64,000 bases of DNA from Bacteroidia bacterium (lineage in GTDB: Bacteria > Bacteroidota > Bacteroidia > Bacteroidales > Prolixibacteraceae), in contig JANYKW010000180.1 of NCBI GenBank assembly GCA_025358025.1, forward strand, positions 1 through 64,000, in the 5' to 3' direction. Made by a program: the position numbers and the translations under genes. The notes under the pieces were generated by a model, which ran no database searches, was not told the DNA's origin, and saw nothing but the letters and a program-made list of their open reading frames with translations. This document shows, piece by piece, positions 36,411-45,782 of this stretch; within the stretch, counting starts at the first letter, position 1; every line of letters starts with the position of its first letter.

Positions 36411-36497
36411 AATCTTGAGCTTTTTGTAAATATAAACTAAATCAAATCTGTTTCAACATGCTGTTTCAAAATATTATTAACAGCACCTGTTCATCTC

Positions 36498-39400
36498 TTA
36501 TATTTTCCGGACAGACAGCACAGTTTCTAATCCGGGTTCTATTTCAACTAGTTGATCTTTAGTTGTCTCTGATAAATCAACCAGATTAAGTTTCAATGAA
36601 AGGGTTTGAACGCAAATGTATTCTCCAAATTTTTCGAGGGCTTTAGCCAACCCGGGATGACGTCCAACCGTCAGCTCGATCTTGTCTGTAACCTCAAAAC
36701 CACTCTCTTTCCGCATATTCTGAATCCTGTTGATCAGCTCGCGCGCAATTCCTTCCAGTTTCAACTCCGGTGTAATATGTATGTCGAGGGCAACAGTAAG
36801 GTTGCCTTCACTGGCCACCTGCCATCCGGGAATATCTTCGGTAAGAATCTCAACATCTTCTAAAACAAGACTTACTGCCTCCCCTTCGATGATCGTATCA
36901 AAAGTGCCTTGCTTCTCGAATGCTGAGATCTGAGATTGATTCATCGCAGTTACCATTGCGGCTATCTGCTTCATCATCTTGCTATATTTTGGTCCCAGCA
37001 CCTTAAAGTTGGGTTTGATCTTCTTCTTGATGATACCCGATGAATCCGTCAGGTATTCAACTTTTTTCACGTTAACTTCCGTCAGCACAATATTCTCGAT
37101 CGCTTCAAACTGTTCGCGGAAACAGTCGTTCAGAACTGGCACAATGATCCTGGCCAATGGCTGACGAACCTTGATCATCTCCTTCCGGCGAAGGCCGAGT
37201 ACCATGGATGAGGCTTTCTGAGCCATCTCCATCCGTTCTTCCAGGGCCTTGTCAACCGCCGTTTCATCGGCCTCAGGGAATTTTGTCAGATGAACAGACT
37301 GATCCTGACCCCGATGCGAAACTTTGTTCAGATCGCGGAAAAGCTGGTCACTGAAAAAGGGTGCAATCGGTGCAGACAGCTTGGCAATGGTCTCAAGGGC
37401 CATGTACAAAGTCTGATAGGCTGAAATCTTGTCGGCATCGTAATCCCCTCCCCAGAACCTTTTGCGGCTCAACCGGACATACCAGTTGGAAAGGTTTTGC
37501 GATACAAATTCAGAAATGGCCCTGCCTGCTTTGGTAGGTTCGTAAGTCTCGTATGCTTCAGTCACATCTTTCACCAGGGTATTCAGCAGCGAAAGAATCC
37601 AGCGATCGAGTTCAGGACGATGAGCCAACGTCAGATTTGATTCCTTGTAGGTAAAGCCATCCACATTGGCATATAATGCAAAGAAGTTGTAAGTATTGTA
37701 AAGCGTGCCAAAGAATTTGCGCCTGACTTCATCCACGCCGCCAAGGTCAAATTTCAGGTTGTCCCAGGGCTGTGAATTGGTGATCATATACCAGCGTACA
37801 GGGTCCGAACCATATTTTTCGATTGTACTGAAGGGGTCGACAGCATTGCCGAGGCGCTTGGACATCTTGTTGCCTGCTGCATCCAGAACGAGTCCGTTGG
37901 AGATAATATTTTTAAAGGCAACCGAGCCTTTTGCCATGGTTGCTATGGCATGCAGGGTGAAAAACCATCCACGCGTCTGGTCAACGCCTTCTGCAATAAA
38001 ATCGGCAGGGAAAAGTTCATCAAACTCCGCTGCGTGTTCGAATGGATAGTGTACCTGGGCAAAAGGCATGGCACCTGAATCAAACCAGACATCGATCAGG
38101 TCGAGTTCACGAACCATTCTTACCCCTTTCGGGGATACCAGTACCAGGTCATCCACAAAAGGACGATGAAGGTCTATCTTGTCGTAATTTTCTTTGGAAT
38201 TATCGCCAACAACGAAATCCTTGTATGGATTTTTAGCCATGAAACCTGCTTTGACAGATTTTTCCAATTCGGAAATCAGCTCTTCTACTGAACCAATACA
38301 CAGCTCCTCAGCTCCGTCTTCGGTACGCCAGATTGGCAAGGGAGTTCCCCAGTACCTGGAGCGGGAAAGGTTCCAGTCGACCAGGTTTTCCAGCCAGTTG
38401 CCGAACCGTCCGGTTCCTGTAGATTGTGGTTTCCAGTTAATGGTCTTGTTGAGGTCGATCATCTCATCCCTCACGGCTGTCGAGCGGATAAACCACGAAT
38501 CCAGCGGATAATAAAGTACAGGCTTGTCAGTTCTCCAGCAATGCGGATAGCTGTGTTCATATTTTTCAACCCTGAAAGCTTTCCCCTCTTTTTTTAGCTG
38601 TACCGACAGGTCAATATCAAGTGTCGTATCGTTTTCATTCAGCGTTTCATCATAGCTGTTCTTGACAAAACGGCCTGCAAAGACTGAATAGTTTTCTTTG
38701 TTTACATTGGTTTGAACGAAATCGGGATCGAGATCCTCCAGACGGAAAAAACGACCCCGGCGGTCGACCATCGGCTGCCGTTTCCCTTCAATATCGATCA
38801 GTAACAAGGGCGCTATACCGGTTTGTTTGGCAACCCGATCATCATCCGAACCAAAGGTGGGTGCAATGTGAACAATCCCTGTTCCATCGTCGGTGGTAAC
38901 GAAATCACCCGAAATCACCCGGAAAGCATCTCCCATGGGGGTCACCCAGGGGAAAAGTTGTTCGTAATTTACGCCCACCAGCTGACTGCCTGAGAATTCA
39001 CCAAGAAGCAGATATGGAATATTTTTACCCTCGCCGGAATAACTGTCAAGTGTCAAAGCTTCGTTTTTTTCGGGGAAATAGTGGCGGAACAGATTTTTTG
39101 CCAGTACAACAGTAATTGGCTGGGCCGTATATGGATTGAAGGTCTGTACTTTGACATATTTTATCGATGAGCCCACCGCCAAAGCGGTATTTGATGGCAA
39201 AGTCCAGGGGGTAGTCGTCCAGGCGAGGATGTATAGATCGGTTGCAACCTGATCAAACAAAGGAGCAGATTGCCCGTTGCGGATCACTTTGAACTGGGCA
39301 ATACAGGTAGTGTCTTTCACATCTTTGTAACATCCGGGCTGATTCAGCTCATGCGAGCTGAGACCTGTTCCGGCTGCCGGGGAATAGGGTTGAATGGTAT

Positions 39401-39932
39401 ATCCCTTGTACAAAAGGTTTTTGTTGTAGAATGATTTTAACAACCACCACAAAGTTTCGATGTAACGGTTGTCATAGGTAATGTAGGGATCATCCATGTT
39501 GACCCAATAACCCATTTTGTGGGTCAGATCTTCCCATACATCCGTGTATTTCATCACTTCACGCCGACAGGCAGCATTGTAGTCGGCAACAGAAATATGT
39601 TTGCCGATATCCTCCTTCGTAATCCCCAGTGACTTCTCGACACTCAGCTCGACAGGTAATCCATGGGTATCCCAGCCTGCTTTGCGTTTAACAAGGTAAC
39701 CCTGCTGGGTCTTGTATCGGCAGAAAATGTCCTTGATGGCACGGGATACCACGTGGTGAATACCGGGCTGGCCATTGGCCGACGGAGGGCCTTCGTAAAA
39801 GATATAAGGCTTCCCTGCAGCTCTGGTAGCAATCGATTGATGAAAAGTATCGTCCTCTTCCCAGAACTTTAATATATCCTTGTTAATTTGCGAAAGATTA
39901 AACTCCTTATATTCCCTGAATTTCTTACTCAT
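36498..39932 (-). CDS. ileS: Isoleucyl-tRNA synthetase
   Basis: Class I synthetase that charges tRNA-Ile, about 1144 residues. The HIGH-type motif is in PPSANGQPGIHH, and the KMSKR motif is in AGNKMSKRLGNAVDP. CP1 editing domain blocks TTPWTLPSNTAL and DDGTGIVHIAPTFG are present. GYWVNMDDPYITY and SRSRYWGTPLPIW are also typical. The frame reaches back to 39965, but the ATG at 39932 (MSKKFREYKEFN) matches the family start and lies 33 bases after a -7 box. The size is normal for the longer, eukaryote-like IleS of Bacteroidota. Confidence 0.96.
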   Translation of the reverse strand: MSKKFREYKEFNLSQINKDILKFWEEDDTFHQSIATRAAGKPYIFYEGPPSANGQPGIHHVVSRAIKDIFCRYKTQQGYLVKRKAGWDTHGLPVELSVEKSLGITKEDIGKHISVADYNAACRREVMKYTDVWEDLTHKMGYWVNMDDPYITYDNRYIETLWWLLKSFYNKNLLYKGYTIQPYSPAAGTGLSSHELNQPGCYKDVKDTTCIAQFKVIRNGQSAPLFDQVATDLYILAWTTTPWTLPSNTALAVGSSIKYVKVQTFNPYTAQPITVVLAKNLFRHYFPEKNEALTLDSYSGEGKNIPYLLLGEFSGSQLVGVNYEQLFPWVTPMGDAFRVISGDFVTTDDGTGIVHIAPTFGSDDDRVAKQTGIAPLLLIDIEGKRQPMVDRRGRFFRLEDLDPDFVQTNVNKENYSVFAGRFVKNSYDETLNENDTTLDIDLSVQLKKEGKAFRVEKYEHSYPHCWRTDKPVLYYPLDSWFIRSTAVRDEMIDLNKTINWKPQSTGTGRFGNWLENLVDWNLSRSRYWGTPLPIWRTEDGAEELCIGSVEELISELEKSVKAGFMAKNPYKDFVVGDNSKENYDKIDLHRPFVDDLVLVSPKGVRMVRELDLIDVWFDSGAMPFAQVHYPFEHAAEFDELFPADFIAEGVDQTRGWFFTLHAIATMAKGSVAFKNIISNGLVLDAAGNKMSKRLGNAVDPFSTIEKYGSDPVRWYMITNSQPWDNLKFDLGGVDEVRRKFFGTLYNTYNFFALYANVDGFTYKESNLTLAHRPELDRWILSLLNTLVKDVTEAYETYEPTKAGRAISEFVSQNLSNWYVRLSRKRFWGGDYDADKISAYQTLYMALETIAKLSAPIAPFFSDQLFRDLNKVSHRGQDQSVHLTKFPEADETAVDKALEERMEMAQKASSMVLGLRRKEMIKVRQPLARIIVPVLNDCFREQFEAIENIVLTEVNVKKVEYLTDSSGIIKKKIKPNFKVLGPKYSKMMKQIAAMVTAMNQSQISAFEKQGTFDTIIEGEAVSLVLEDVEILTEDIPGWQVASEGNLTVALDIHITPELKLEGIARELINRIQNMRKESGFEVTDKIELTVGRHPGLAKALEKFGEYICVQTLSLKLNLVDLSETTKDQLVEIEPGLETVLSVRKI

Positions 39933-39964
39933 AGCCTCGTGCAACTCCCTTTTTTTAAAGTGCA

Positions 39965-39972
39965 CAAAGATA
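39965..39972 (-). promoter_or_regulatory. Predicted -7 box of the ileS operon
   Basis: TATCTTTG on the minus strand exactly fits TAnnTTTG, about 33 bases upstream of the preferred ileS start. The -33 region lies in the ggataaag repeats and gives no clear TTTG, so the call rests on the -7 box. Confidence 0.4.
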
Positions 39973-39980
39973 ATAAAAAG

Positions 39981-40011
39981 AAGGATAAAGGATAAAGATT
40001 AAAGGATAAAG
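39981..40011. repeat. Short aaggataaag repeat upstream of ileS
   Basis: Units ggataaa or gattaaa occur about four times in 31 bases. The reverse complement (tatcctttatcctt) appears at 40091-40104, over the 3' end of the neighbouring gene, so an inverted pair spans the gap. Confidence 0.6.
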
Positions 40012-40096
40012 TAGGGAACGCTCTTATCAAGATACAGTAAGGGTATATTCAAGATGAATAACATAGATTATGATGACACGAATACCCCTCTATCCT

Positions 40097-40528
40097 TTAT
40101 CCTTCCCTCTCCCATACAAGTTTCTTCCCAAATCCCAACCGGTTATCCGTCATCTTCAGGTAGTCGACAGACAAGATCCAGAGGGTGGTATCCATCAGTG
40201 CTGCAAAAGGGAAACGTTTCAGATAGGACTTTTCGGCAGTGGTAAGTTTCTCATTTATGGCCAGTTCCAACGTCCCGGAAAGCTGGACCCCCTGAATCTT
40301 CCCGATTACACTGGTTTCTAAAACTACACTCCCAGCCACTTTTTTGTTTTGAACCGCTTCCTGGATATGCCTCGTTTCATAACCGGAGGTAAAAACAAAA
40401 GCCATCTCCGGTTCCAAAAATGCATAAAAGCAGTTCGCCACCCATGGCTGTTCACCAGAGACAGTCGCCAGCGTAAGCACATGGTGCTTCTTGAGAAAGG
40501 TGGTGATTTTGGGGTTGGGTTGCTGCAT
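40097..40528 (-). CDS. Pyridoxamine 5'-phosphate oxidase-like flavin-binding protein (YhbP type)
   Basis: A 143-residue protein from the ATG at 40528 (MQQPNPKITTFLKKHHV); the frame goes back to 40567 but that part runs through a hairpin. The split-barrel fold is indicated by HHVLTLATVSGEQPWVANCF, AFVFTSGYETRHIQ and GVQLSGTLEL. It resembles YhbP of E. coli, an FMN-binding-like protein of unknown role. It lies downstream of the LVIVD lipoprotein gene on the same strand, separated by a strong hairpin. Confidence 0.75.
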   Translation of the reverse strand: MQQPNPKITTFLKKHHVLTLATVSGEQPWVANCFYAFLEPEMAFVFTSGYETRHIQEAVQNKKVAGSVVLETSVIGKIQGVQLSGTLELAINEKLTTAEKSYLKRFPFAALMDTTLWILSVDYLKMTDNRLGFGKKLVWEREG

Positions 40529-40540
40529 GACACAAAAGTA

Positions 40541-40581
40541 TGAAAAAGTAAAAAGTGACCAAGTCACTTTTTACTTTTTCA
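40541..40581. terminator. Perfect 19-bp hairpin over the stop of the LVIVD gene
   Basis: TGAAAAAGTAAAAAGTGAC (40541-40559) pairs exactly with 40563-40581 around a three-base loop. It overlaps the last codons and stop of the LVIVD lipoprotein gene and precedes the YhbP-like start. The AT-rich arms could terminate in either direction; it may also be a copy of the dispersed gtcacttt-type repeats. Confidence 0.6.
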
Positions 40582-41854
40582 CCTTAATCACACTGATCTG
40601 TTTTATATTCTTCAGATCCGAATAATCATACTGGTAAAAACCGTCATTCCCAATCATCAGCAACGATTTTCCCAGCGGAATCACGTCGTAAGCCTGGATG
40701 CCGGGAAATTTGGCGAGCTGGTTTTCTACAATCAGGTAGGGATCCGCAGCATTGTAGACTTTCAAGCCGGATTTTCCGTCGCAGACAAACAAAATTTGAT
40801 CGCTGATGCCCAGTCCGTAGGGTTCATCCATGCTGTAGGAGCGAAGCAGGGCAGGTTTCAGTACGTTGGTGACATCCAGCACATCCAGCCGGTTGATGTT
40901 GCTGCCACAAGGATTGCCTCCCCGGATGGTCACATAGGCCTTGTTATTTTCAACTACCACCGGGTCGCAACCTGTTGCATGCCAGAATGTTGATAGATAT
41001 ACAGGTTTGTTCGCATCAGAAAGGTCATAAATCAGCATCCCATTGGTGGTACCCAGAAACATATACTTACCGTACAGGAACATGGTTTCGATGCCCCAGT
41101 TCACCTGTGACTTGGAGCTCAGTTTTGGATTGTTGGCATCGGTAAGGTCAATATTGTAATACATATAGGTGTCAACAGCAACCAGGGCATTCCCCGTCAG
41201 GCCGAACCGGGCCATCGAACCACCGATGCCGGCAGAGGTTGGTGCTGCCGCACTGCCTCCGCTTGAATTAAGGGACATAGCATCGTATTTGGCAGCATAG
41301 TAAATAGGATAGGTCGGGTAGTTGTAGGTCTCGATCTCCTTGCGAACTGTTTTTACATTCCAGTCCACTACCACCCCTTTGGTATCATCAACCTGACCTA
41401 CCCGGTAACCCGTCTGATCGTATTTTGGCACAGAATAAGGGAAGATGGATTTAATCCTGCCCACCTCTTTTGCCTTGGAAGGATCTGTGATATCAATGGC
41501 AACCAGGTCAATGTAACTGTCGGCATACATGATGTTGTTCTTCACCGCCAAATCCACATTCCCGGGGATATTAATAAAACCGACGTAGACCGGAGAGGCC
41601 GGGTTGGCGTTGTTGTAGACATGCACCCCCTTCATGATTTCATTGATAAAGATGTAGTTGCCTATGGTGTAAATCTTACCTGGTTTTACCAGATCCTGCT
41701 GATTAACCATTTTAACGGACTCCCTGAACTCCTGGTATCCCAGGTAGACAGGCTCCAGTGATTGGTACTGTTCCGTGTATTTGTCCTTGCAGGCTGAAAA
41801 TAGTAAAATCAGCAGGGTCAATGGAATCAGACTATTTTTAATTGAATTTTTCAT
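40571..41854 (-). CDS. LVIVD-repeat lipoprotein (beta-propeller)
   Basis: A 427-residue lipoprotein with lipobox LFSAC (Cys 22). It contains several repeats of the LVIVD type, for example KGVHVYNNANPASPVYVGFI, DLVAIDITDPSKAKEVG, GMLIYDLSDANKPVYLS, NRLDVLDVTNVLKPALL and SGLKVYNAADPYL. These are expected to fold as a surface or periplasmic beta-propeller. Such proteins are common in Bacteroidota but have no general assigned function. It is the last gene of the lipoprotein - serpin - outer-membrane protein set; the gap to the upstream gene is 20 bases. Confidence 0.85.
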   Translation of the reverse strand: MKNSIKNSLIPLTLLILLFSACKDKYTEQYQSLEPVYLGYQEFRESVKMVNQQDLVKPGKIYTIGNYIFINEIMKGVHVYNNANPASPVYVGFINIPGNVDLAVKNNIMYADSYIDLVAIDITDPSKAKEVGRIKSIFPYSVPKYDQTGYRVGQVDDTKGVVVDWNVKTVRKEIETYNYPTYPIYYAAKYDAMSLNSSGGSAAAPTSAGIGGSMARFGLTGNALVAVDTYMYYNIDLTDANNPKLSSKSQVNWGIETMFLYGKYMFLGTTNGMLIYDLSDANKPVYLSTFWHATGCDPVVVENNKAYVTIRGGNPCGSNINRLDVLDVTNVLKPALLRSYSMDEPYGLGISDQILFVCDGKSGLKVYNAADPYLIVENQLAKFPGIQAYDVIPLGKSLLMIGNDGFYQYDYSDLKNIKQISVIKVKK

Positions 41855-41874
41855 GGTAACTTATTGAAGCTGCA

Positions 41875-42636
41875 TTATTTAAATTGTAAGCCAATTTTCA
41901 GGGACAACCGGTTGTAATCAACATCCAGTTTGTAGGTCTCATCTTTCCCGTAACGGTGTCTCAGGTAGCTGTATCCTGCACTGAAGGTAAGCGCCAGGTT
42001 CTCGTTGATTTTTGTCTGGAAACCTATCGACGGATTAATTAAAAATCCCCCCCTGGCAGAGACATCCTGCGCTGTCGGGTTAGGGTTGGGCCAGATCCCC
42101 GGTCTTACCATTAGGTCGTAGGCGTAATAATAAGTCTGGGAGTAATCCCCTCCGATCGGGATAGAATAACCCGTTTGTAAATTCACAAAAGGCATTGGCC
42201 CCTGTTTACGCAAAAAATACCTGACATCTGCCACCACCGGCAGGTAGGTTTCATTGAAGAAGTGAACCCCAACGCCGATTCCGGCGGCAAGACCATTGGC
42301 AAACTGACAGTTGTTTACATTCATCAGTGTAAAGGGAGCAGACTTCGAATTGTTGGAATTACCGACTAAAACACCCATCTCCGTAAGATTATAATAGCCT
42401 GTTTTAATTGGGACACCAACTTTAACGGGTTGGGCAATGCTGTCAACCTGGTTCATCTCAAATACCCAGACGTTGTTGTCCCGCGTCTTCAGTTTGACAT
42501 ATTTCCCAGGATCAAGAATCAGGATATGACCACTCACCATACTTCCATTTTTAAGGTATACCACGTCGTGTTTACCTTTTTGGGCAAAAGTGGTGAGGCT
42601 AAAAATCAATGCAAAGAGGAGGAACGGAATTTTCAT
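41875..42636 (-). CDS. Secreted/outer-membrane beta-barrel-like protein
   Basis: A 253-residue protein with a signal peptide ending TTFAQ (about residue 19). The first part has a small beta domain: HDVVYLKNGSMVSGHILILD is similar to short KxGSxxxG repeats seen before barrels in Bacteroidota. The rest has alternating aromatic/hydrophobic beta strands and ends LDVDYNRLSLKIGLQFK, typical of outer membrane barrels. No family name is assigned. It starts four bases after the serpin stop, so the two are tightly coupled. Confidence 0.6.
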   Translation of the reverse strand: MKIPFLLFALIFSLTTFAQKGKHDVVYLKNGSMVSGHILILDPGKYVKLKTRDNNVWVFEMNQVDSIAQPVKVGVPIKTGYYNLTEMGVLVGNSNNSKSAPFTLMNVNNCQFANGLAAGIGVGVHFFNETYLPVVADVRYFLRKQGPMPFVNLQTGYSIPIGGDYSQTYYYAYDLMVRPGIWPNPNPTAQDVSARGGFLINPSIGFQTKINENLALTFSAGYSYLRHRYGKDETYKLDVDYNRLSLKIGLQFK

Positions 42637-42640
42637 ATAT

Positions 42641-43873
42641 TTAATTGGTTACAAGCGGATTTTCAACTTTCCCGGCAAAAAGTATGGCTCCGGTATCCTC
42701 CTCTGTAATAAAAAACAGGAAAGGACGGGTTAGATAAAAGGATGGAGGATCAACAGGCATACTGGTAACACCAACCCCTACTGAGGTTGCTGCAGCAGCT
42801 TCAGTTCCTGATTCGGAAACATCGATAAAGGTTTTATGGATGACTTTTGTGATATACAGTTGATTATCTGCATTGATGGCCGAAAAATTGGCCTTGCTCG
42901 GATCAAAGGCGACCTCCATCCCCAGGGAGGAGAGGATCCCGTTCAGTGTTTTATCCCAGGAAAACTTCCATTTGGGAATCCACACTGGTACCTTTGTTTT
43001 ATTTTGAAGGGCAGCATTTAATGCCGACCATTTCTCTGAGTTCAGGGATGCGACCAACTTATCCGGGGTGGTCCCGGCGTCGGGAAGCAACAGAACCATT
43101 TGAAATTTATCAGCACCATAAGGCATCTTCAGGGCTTTATATCCGGGCTGAGCAGTATAACCAAAACTGTTTTCCATCTTCATCATGGGTACAGAGATGA
43201 TTTTTTGGTCGCTGGTGGTAAACTGCTCATTTTTGGTCTTTGACGTTTCAAACTGGTATTTCCACTTGCCATTGAAATAAATGGCATTGATCAGGAACAT
43301 GATTTCATTGCTGGAAATCTCTGTCAAAATGGTCGGAATCTTTCCATTGGTCTTATCGCTCACCCATTTGTTGATGGTGGCAACTGCCGCTGGATTGAAA
43401 TCCAGCTTCGAAACCTGCGCATTGTAGTAGGTTTGGTTGGCGGTAATAAATGGATTCAGTACTGTAAAACCATTTTTGATCCAGATGGAGTTGGCAATGT
43501 TCATCACCACATTCGGATCAGCCTTCACCAAAGCTGCCATCAGATCGTGGAATATTGTATTGATCTCATCTTTGGTTAATCCTTCCAGTCCGAGGGTTTT
43601 TTGCATGGCCTCCAGCGTAGTCCCTGAAGCGCCGTTAAGCGTCATCGACAAGGCCAGCGAAACACTCAAAGGGGATACCATCCTGTTTTCTGCAGTCCCA
43701 TCGAGGCACTTGTTCAATAACGTAAAACTAAAGGAGTTGCTCGCCTGAACCAGTTTAAGCGACTTTTGGTTCAGAACGATTTTTTGCCCTCCATCGGGCG
43801 ACTCCATATTCCCGGTACAACCTGTAGTGAAGAGAATGCACAAAACAGACAGCATAAAATATTTTAAATACAT
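42641..43873 (-). CDS. Serpin-family protease inhibitor, lipoprotein
   Basis: A 410-residue serpin with lipobox FTTGC (Cys 19), so it should be anchored to a membrane facing the periplasm or the outside. Serpin blocks are NRMVSPLSVSLALSMTLNGA, FLINAIYFNGKWKYQF, VPMMKME and FIDVSESGTEAAAAT (hinge). The hinge has small residues as in inhibitory serpins. With a standard 17-residue loop the scissile bond would fall near VT-SM, giving Thr or Val at P1. RPFLFFITEEDTGAILFAGK is the normal ending. Miropin of Tannerella forsythia is a known lipoprotein serpin from this phylum. The target protease is unknown. Confidence 0.92.
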   Translation of the reverse strand: MYLKYFMLSVLCILFTTGCTGNMESPDGGQKIVLNQKSLKLVQASNSFSFTLLNKCLDGTAENRMVSPLSVSLALSMTLNGASGTTLEAMQKTLGLEGLTKDEINTIFHDLMAALVKADPNVVMNIANSIWIKNGFTVLNPFITANQTYYNAQVSKLDFNPAAVATINKWVSDKTNGKIPTILTEISSNEIMFLINAIYFNGKWKYQFETSKTKNEQFTTSDQKIISVPMMKMENSFGYTAQPGYKALKMPYGADKFQMVLLLPDAGTTPDKLVASLNSEKWSALNAALQNKTKVPVWIPKWKFSWDKTLNGILSSLGMEVAFDPSKANFSAINADNQLYITKVIHKTFIDVSESGTEAAAATSVGVGVTSMPVDPPSFYLTRPFLFFITEEDTGAILFAGKVENPLVTN

Positions 43874-43897
43874 GGCCTTATGGTTTTATTATTCACA

Positions 43898-44416
43898 TTA
43901 TTTAATTTTCATCATCCAGTCCACGATCTCCTTGGCATTCGGAGCCAGATTTTCCTGCGACCAGTCACCGGTCATGTTGAGGATAACACGTTTGTATCGC
44001 TTGCCACCCGGCTCATAATAATAGAAAGCCCAAATGTGTTCTCCGGCATCTGCCATTTTATTCTCAGGTTTTGTAAGCGTTCCGGTCACACAGGTTCGCA
44101 CCTTTTCTGCATAGATGGCGAATTCAGCGGCTGAAATCTGCGTCTCAGTAGCATCACAAATACCCAAATTTTTTTGCATATCAACTTCGGAGATATAGCC
44201 CAATGAATCAGGGAATACCCAAAGAGTACTCTTTTGAAAGCTCCTGATTTTTCCGGTATTGTCCATCATCCATCCATTGTGATTGTAACCCCAGGCATAA
44301 TTGGTATATTCTGACTGAAAAATCAGGTTGCTGACATCGCCCGGATAAGGCACGCCTGTTTCCATACAACCCGTAAAAAAAGTCAGCAGAACAATTGATA
44401 AGATTAAGTTTTTCAT
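43898..44416 (-). CDS. Lipoprotein of unknown function
   Basis: A 172-residue protein with lipobox FFTGC (Cys 17). The mature part has no family I recognise; it contains YAWGYNHNGWMMDNTGKIRS and two Cys (CDATET, RTCVTG) that might form a disulfide. HIWAFYYYEPGGKRYKRVIL is its most regular stretch. It is the first gene of the serpin set, 24 bases upstream of the serpin, and a predicted promoter lies before it. Confidence 0.7.
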   Translation of the reverse strand: MKNLILSIVLLTFFTGCMETGVPYPGDVSNLIFQSEYTNYAWGYNHNGWMMDNTGKIRSFQKSTLWVFPDSLGYISEVDMQKNLGICDATETQISAAEFAIYAEKVRTCVTGTLTKPENKMADAGEHIWAFYYYEPGGKRYKRVILNMTGDWSQENLAPNAKEIVDWMMKIK

Positions 44417-44477
44417 AGCTCAATAATCTTTGCGTTATAATAATACGAAGCGGAATGAGTAAAACGCTACAAGCATT

Positions 44478-44504
44478 CAAAGTTATTTATCTATTCATTC
44501 ACAA
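44478..44504 (-). promoter_or_regulatory. Predicted promoter of the lipoprotein-serpin operon
   Basis: On the minus strand TTG (44504-44502) is followed after 16 bases by TAACTTTG (44485-44478), a perfect TAnnTTTG. The spacing is a little short of the usual 17-21. The leader to the ATG at 44416 would be about 55 bases. It suggests that the four downstream genes can be transcribed apart from the sigma/anti-sigma pair. Confidence 0.45.
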
Positions 44505-44540
44505 TTTTCGTACCAGCTTTTACTATCCCGGATTTTTTTG

Positions 44541-45782
44541 TTAAAAAGAAATCTTGAAATTAATACCCGATATGGTATGGTTCAAGCTTCCTGTTGCCTG
44601 GACTGAAGTAGGGAATTTTGTGTAGGGTTCAACATGGAAGTAGATCCTGTTGGATAGCTGTTTTTCAAATCCAATCATCAGATTAATCCGGCCTGCAAAA
44701 TCAAAAGTCTGGGAGGGGGAAACGGCATCCTGGGTCACAGATACATGGTTAACAATACTGTATGATTTTACCTCTTCCCCATTGAACATTGACGATGCAG
44801 GGATAAGGTCCTGCGAGTAAGTCGTATTTTTATCTTCCTGGCTAAGGTAAACCAGCGAGGATAACCCGCCTGAAACATAATATGCATGCGTTTTTAAAGC
44901 TGCAAACTTCCAGGTAATATTAACAGGCAGATCCAGGTTGGTTAGAGTCGTCCTGGTCTCATTCAAAGGGACAGCAGATGACGAAACAATGCCAGGCATC
45001 TTTTTAACAAAACTCTGGTTCTCAAATTGCAGCCCGGTGGATAATGCAACTTTGGAAGACAAGGAGAAATCAGCACTAATGCCCCCCATGTAATTAAGCG
45101 AACCGGATGATTCGGTGCTGCTTACACCTGGGGAGAAATTGATTCCGAACCTTACTTTTCGTTTCGATACTGTTGCAAGAGATTCGTTATCTTTCGTTTG
45201 TGGAGTAATCTGAAATGAATTTTCTGTTTTACCTTTTAAGGTATCGGAACTACTCCTTGTTGTATCGACCTTATTGATAGCGGGTTGTGGCTTTGAGTAT
45301 GCTGATAGGGTAGTGACAGTATCCTTTGGTTCTGCAACAAAACTTGAAGCCAATGGATGGCTTGCAGGTTTTTCCAGCCCTTCTGCTGTTAAGTTTTTCT
45401 TGCGGCCGGCATAACCAGAGGTTTTTACTCCGGTATAACCAGATTGTTTGAAATTTGAACTGGCAACCATCGTCGAAGGGAGTGTTTTTTCGACGATATT
45501 CTCTTCATTACCAGGCTTTTCGACGATGCTTTTAGTGAATTGTTCAGTTGTTAATACTGATCTAACCCTCTTTTCAGATTGGAAATAATTGAGTCCCAAA
45601 AAACCCACAAGCAGACAAGCTGCAATGCCTGAAGCAATTCGCAAAAATATTATTCTTCTGTTTTTCTTTCTTTTTTGCAAAAAATTCTCCCACGAACCCG
45701 GAATGTACGCTTCTTCGAAATGCCCCAGGGATTCCCTTATCTGATCAAAGATTTCGCTTTCGGTTTTATTGTTTTTCATCAT
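44541..45782 (-). CDS. Anti-sigma-like membrane protein with C-terminal beta-barrel-like domain
   Basis: A 413-residue protein. The N-terminus (residues 1-43) is cytoplasmic and contains FDQIRESLGHFEEAYIPGSW, as in anti-sigma-like partners in Bacteroidota. One membrane helix spans about residues 44-66. A Ser/Thr/Lys-rich linker to about residue 205 follows. The end (RFGINFSPGVSSTE, LALSTGLQFENQ-like strands, SGGLSSLVYL, RIYFHVEPYTKFP and ISGINFKISF) has the alternation of an outer membrane barrel. Its start overlaps the sigma factor stop by ATGA. The most likely role is control of that sigma factor. Confidence 0.7.
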   Translation of the reverse strand: MMKNNKTESEIFDQIRESLGHFEEAYIPGSWENFLQKRKKNRRIIFLRIASGIAACLLVGFLGLNYFQSEKRVRSVLTTEQFTKSIVEKPGNEENIVEKTLPSTMVASSNFKQSGYTGVKTSGYAGRKKNLTAEGLEKPASHPLASSFVAEPKDTVTTLSAYSKPQPAINKVDTTRSSSDTLKGKTENSFQITPQTKDNESLATVSKRKVRFGINFSPGVSSTESSGSLNYMGGISADFSLSSKVALSTGLQFENQSFVKKMPGIVSSSAVPLNETRTTLTNLDLPVNITWKFAALKTHAYYVSGGLSSLVYLSQEDKNTTYSQDLIPASSMFNGEEVKSYSIVNHVSVTQDAVSPSQTFDFAGRINLMIGFEKQLSNRIYFHVEPYTKFPTSVQATGSLNHTISGINFKISF

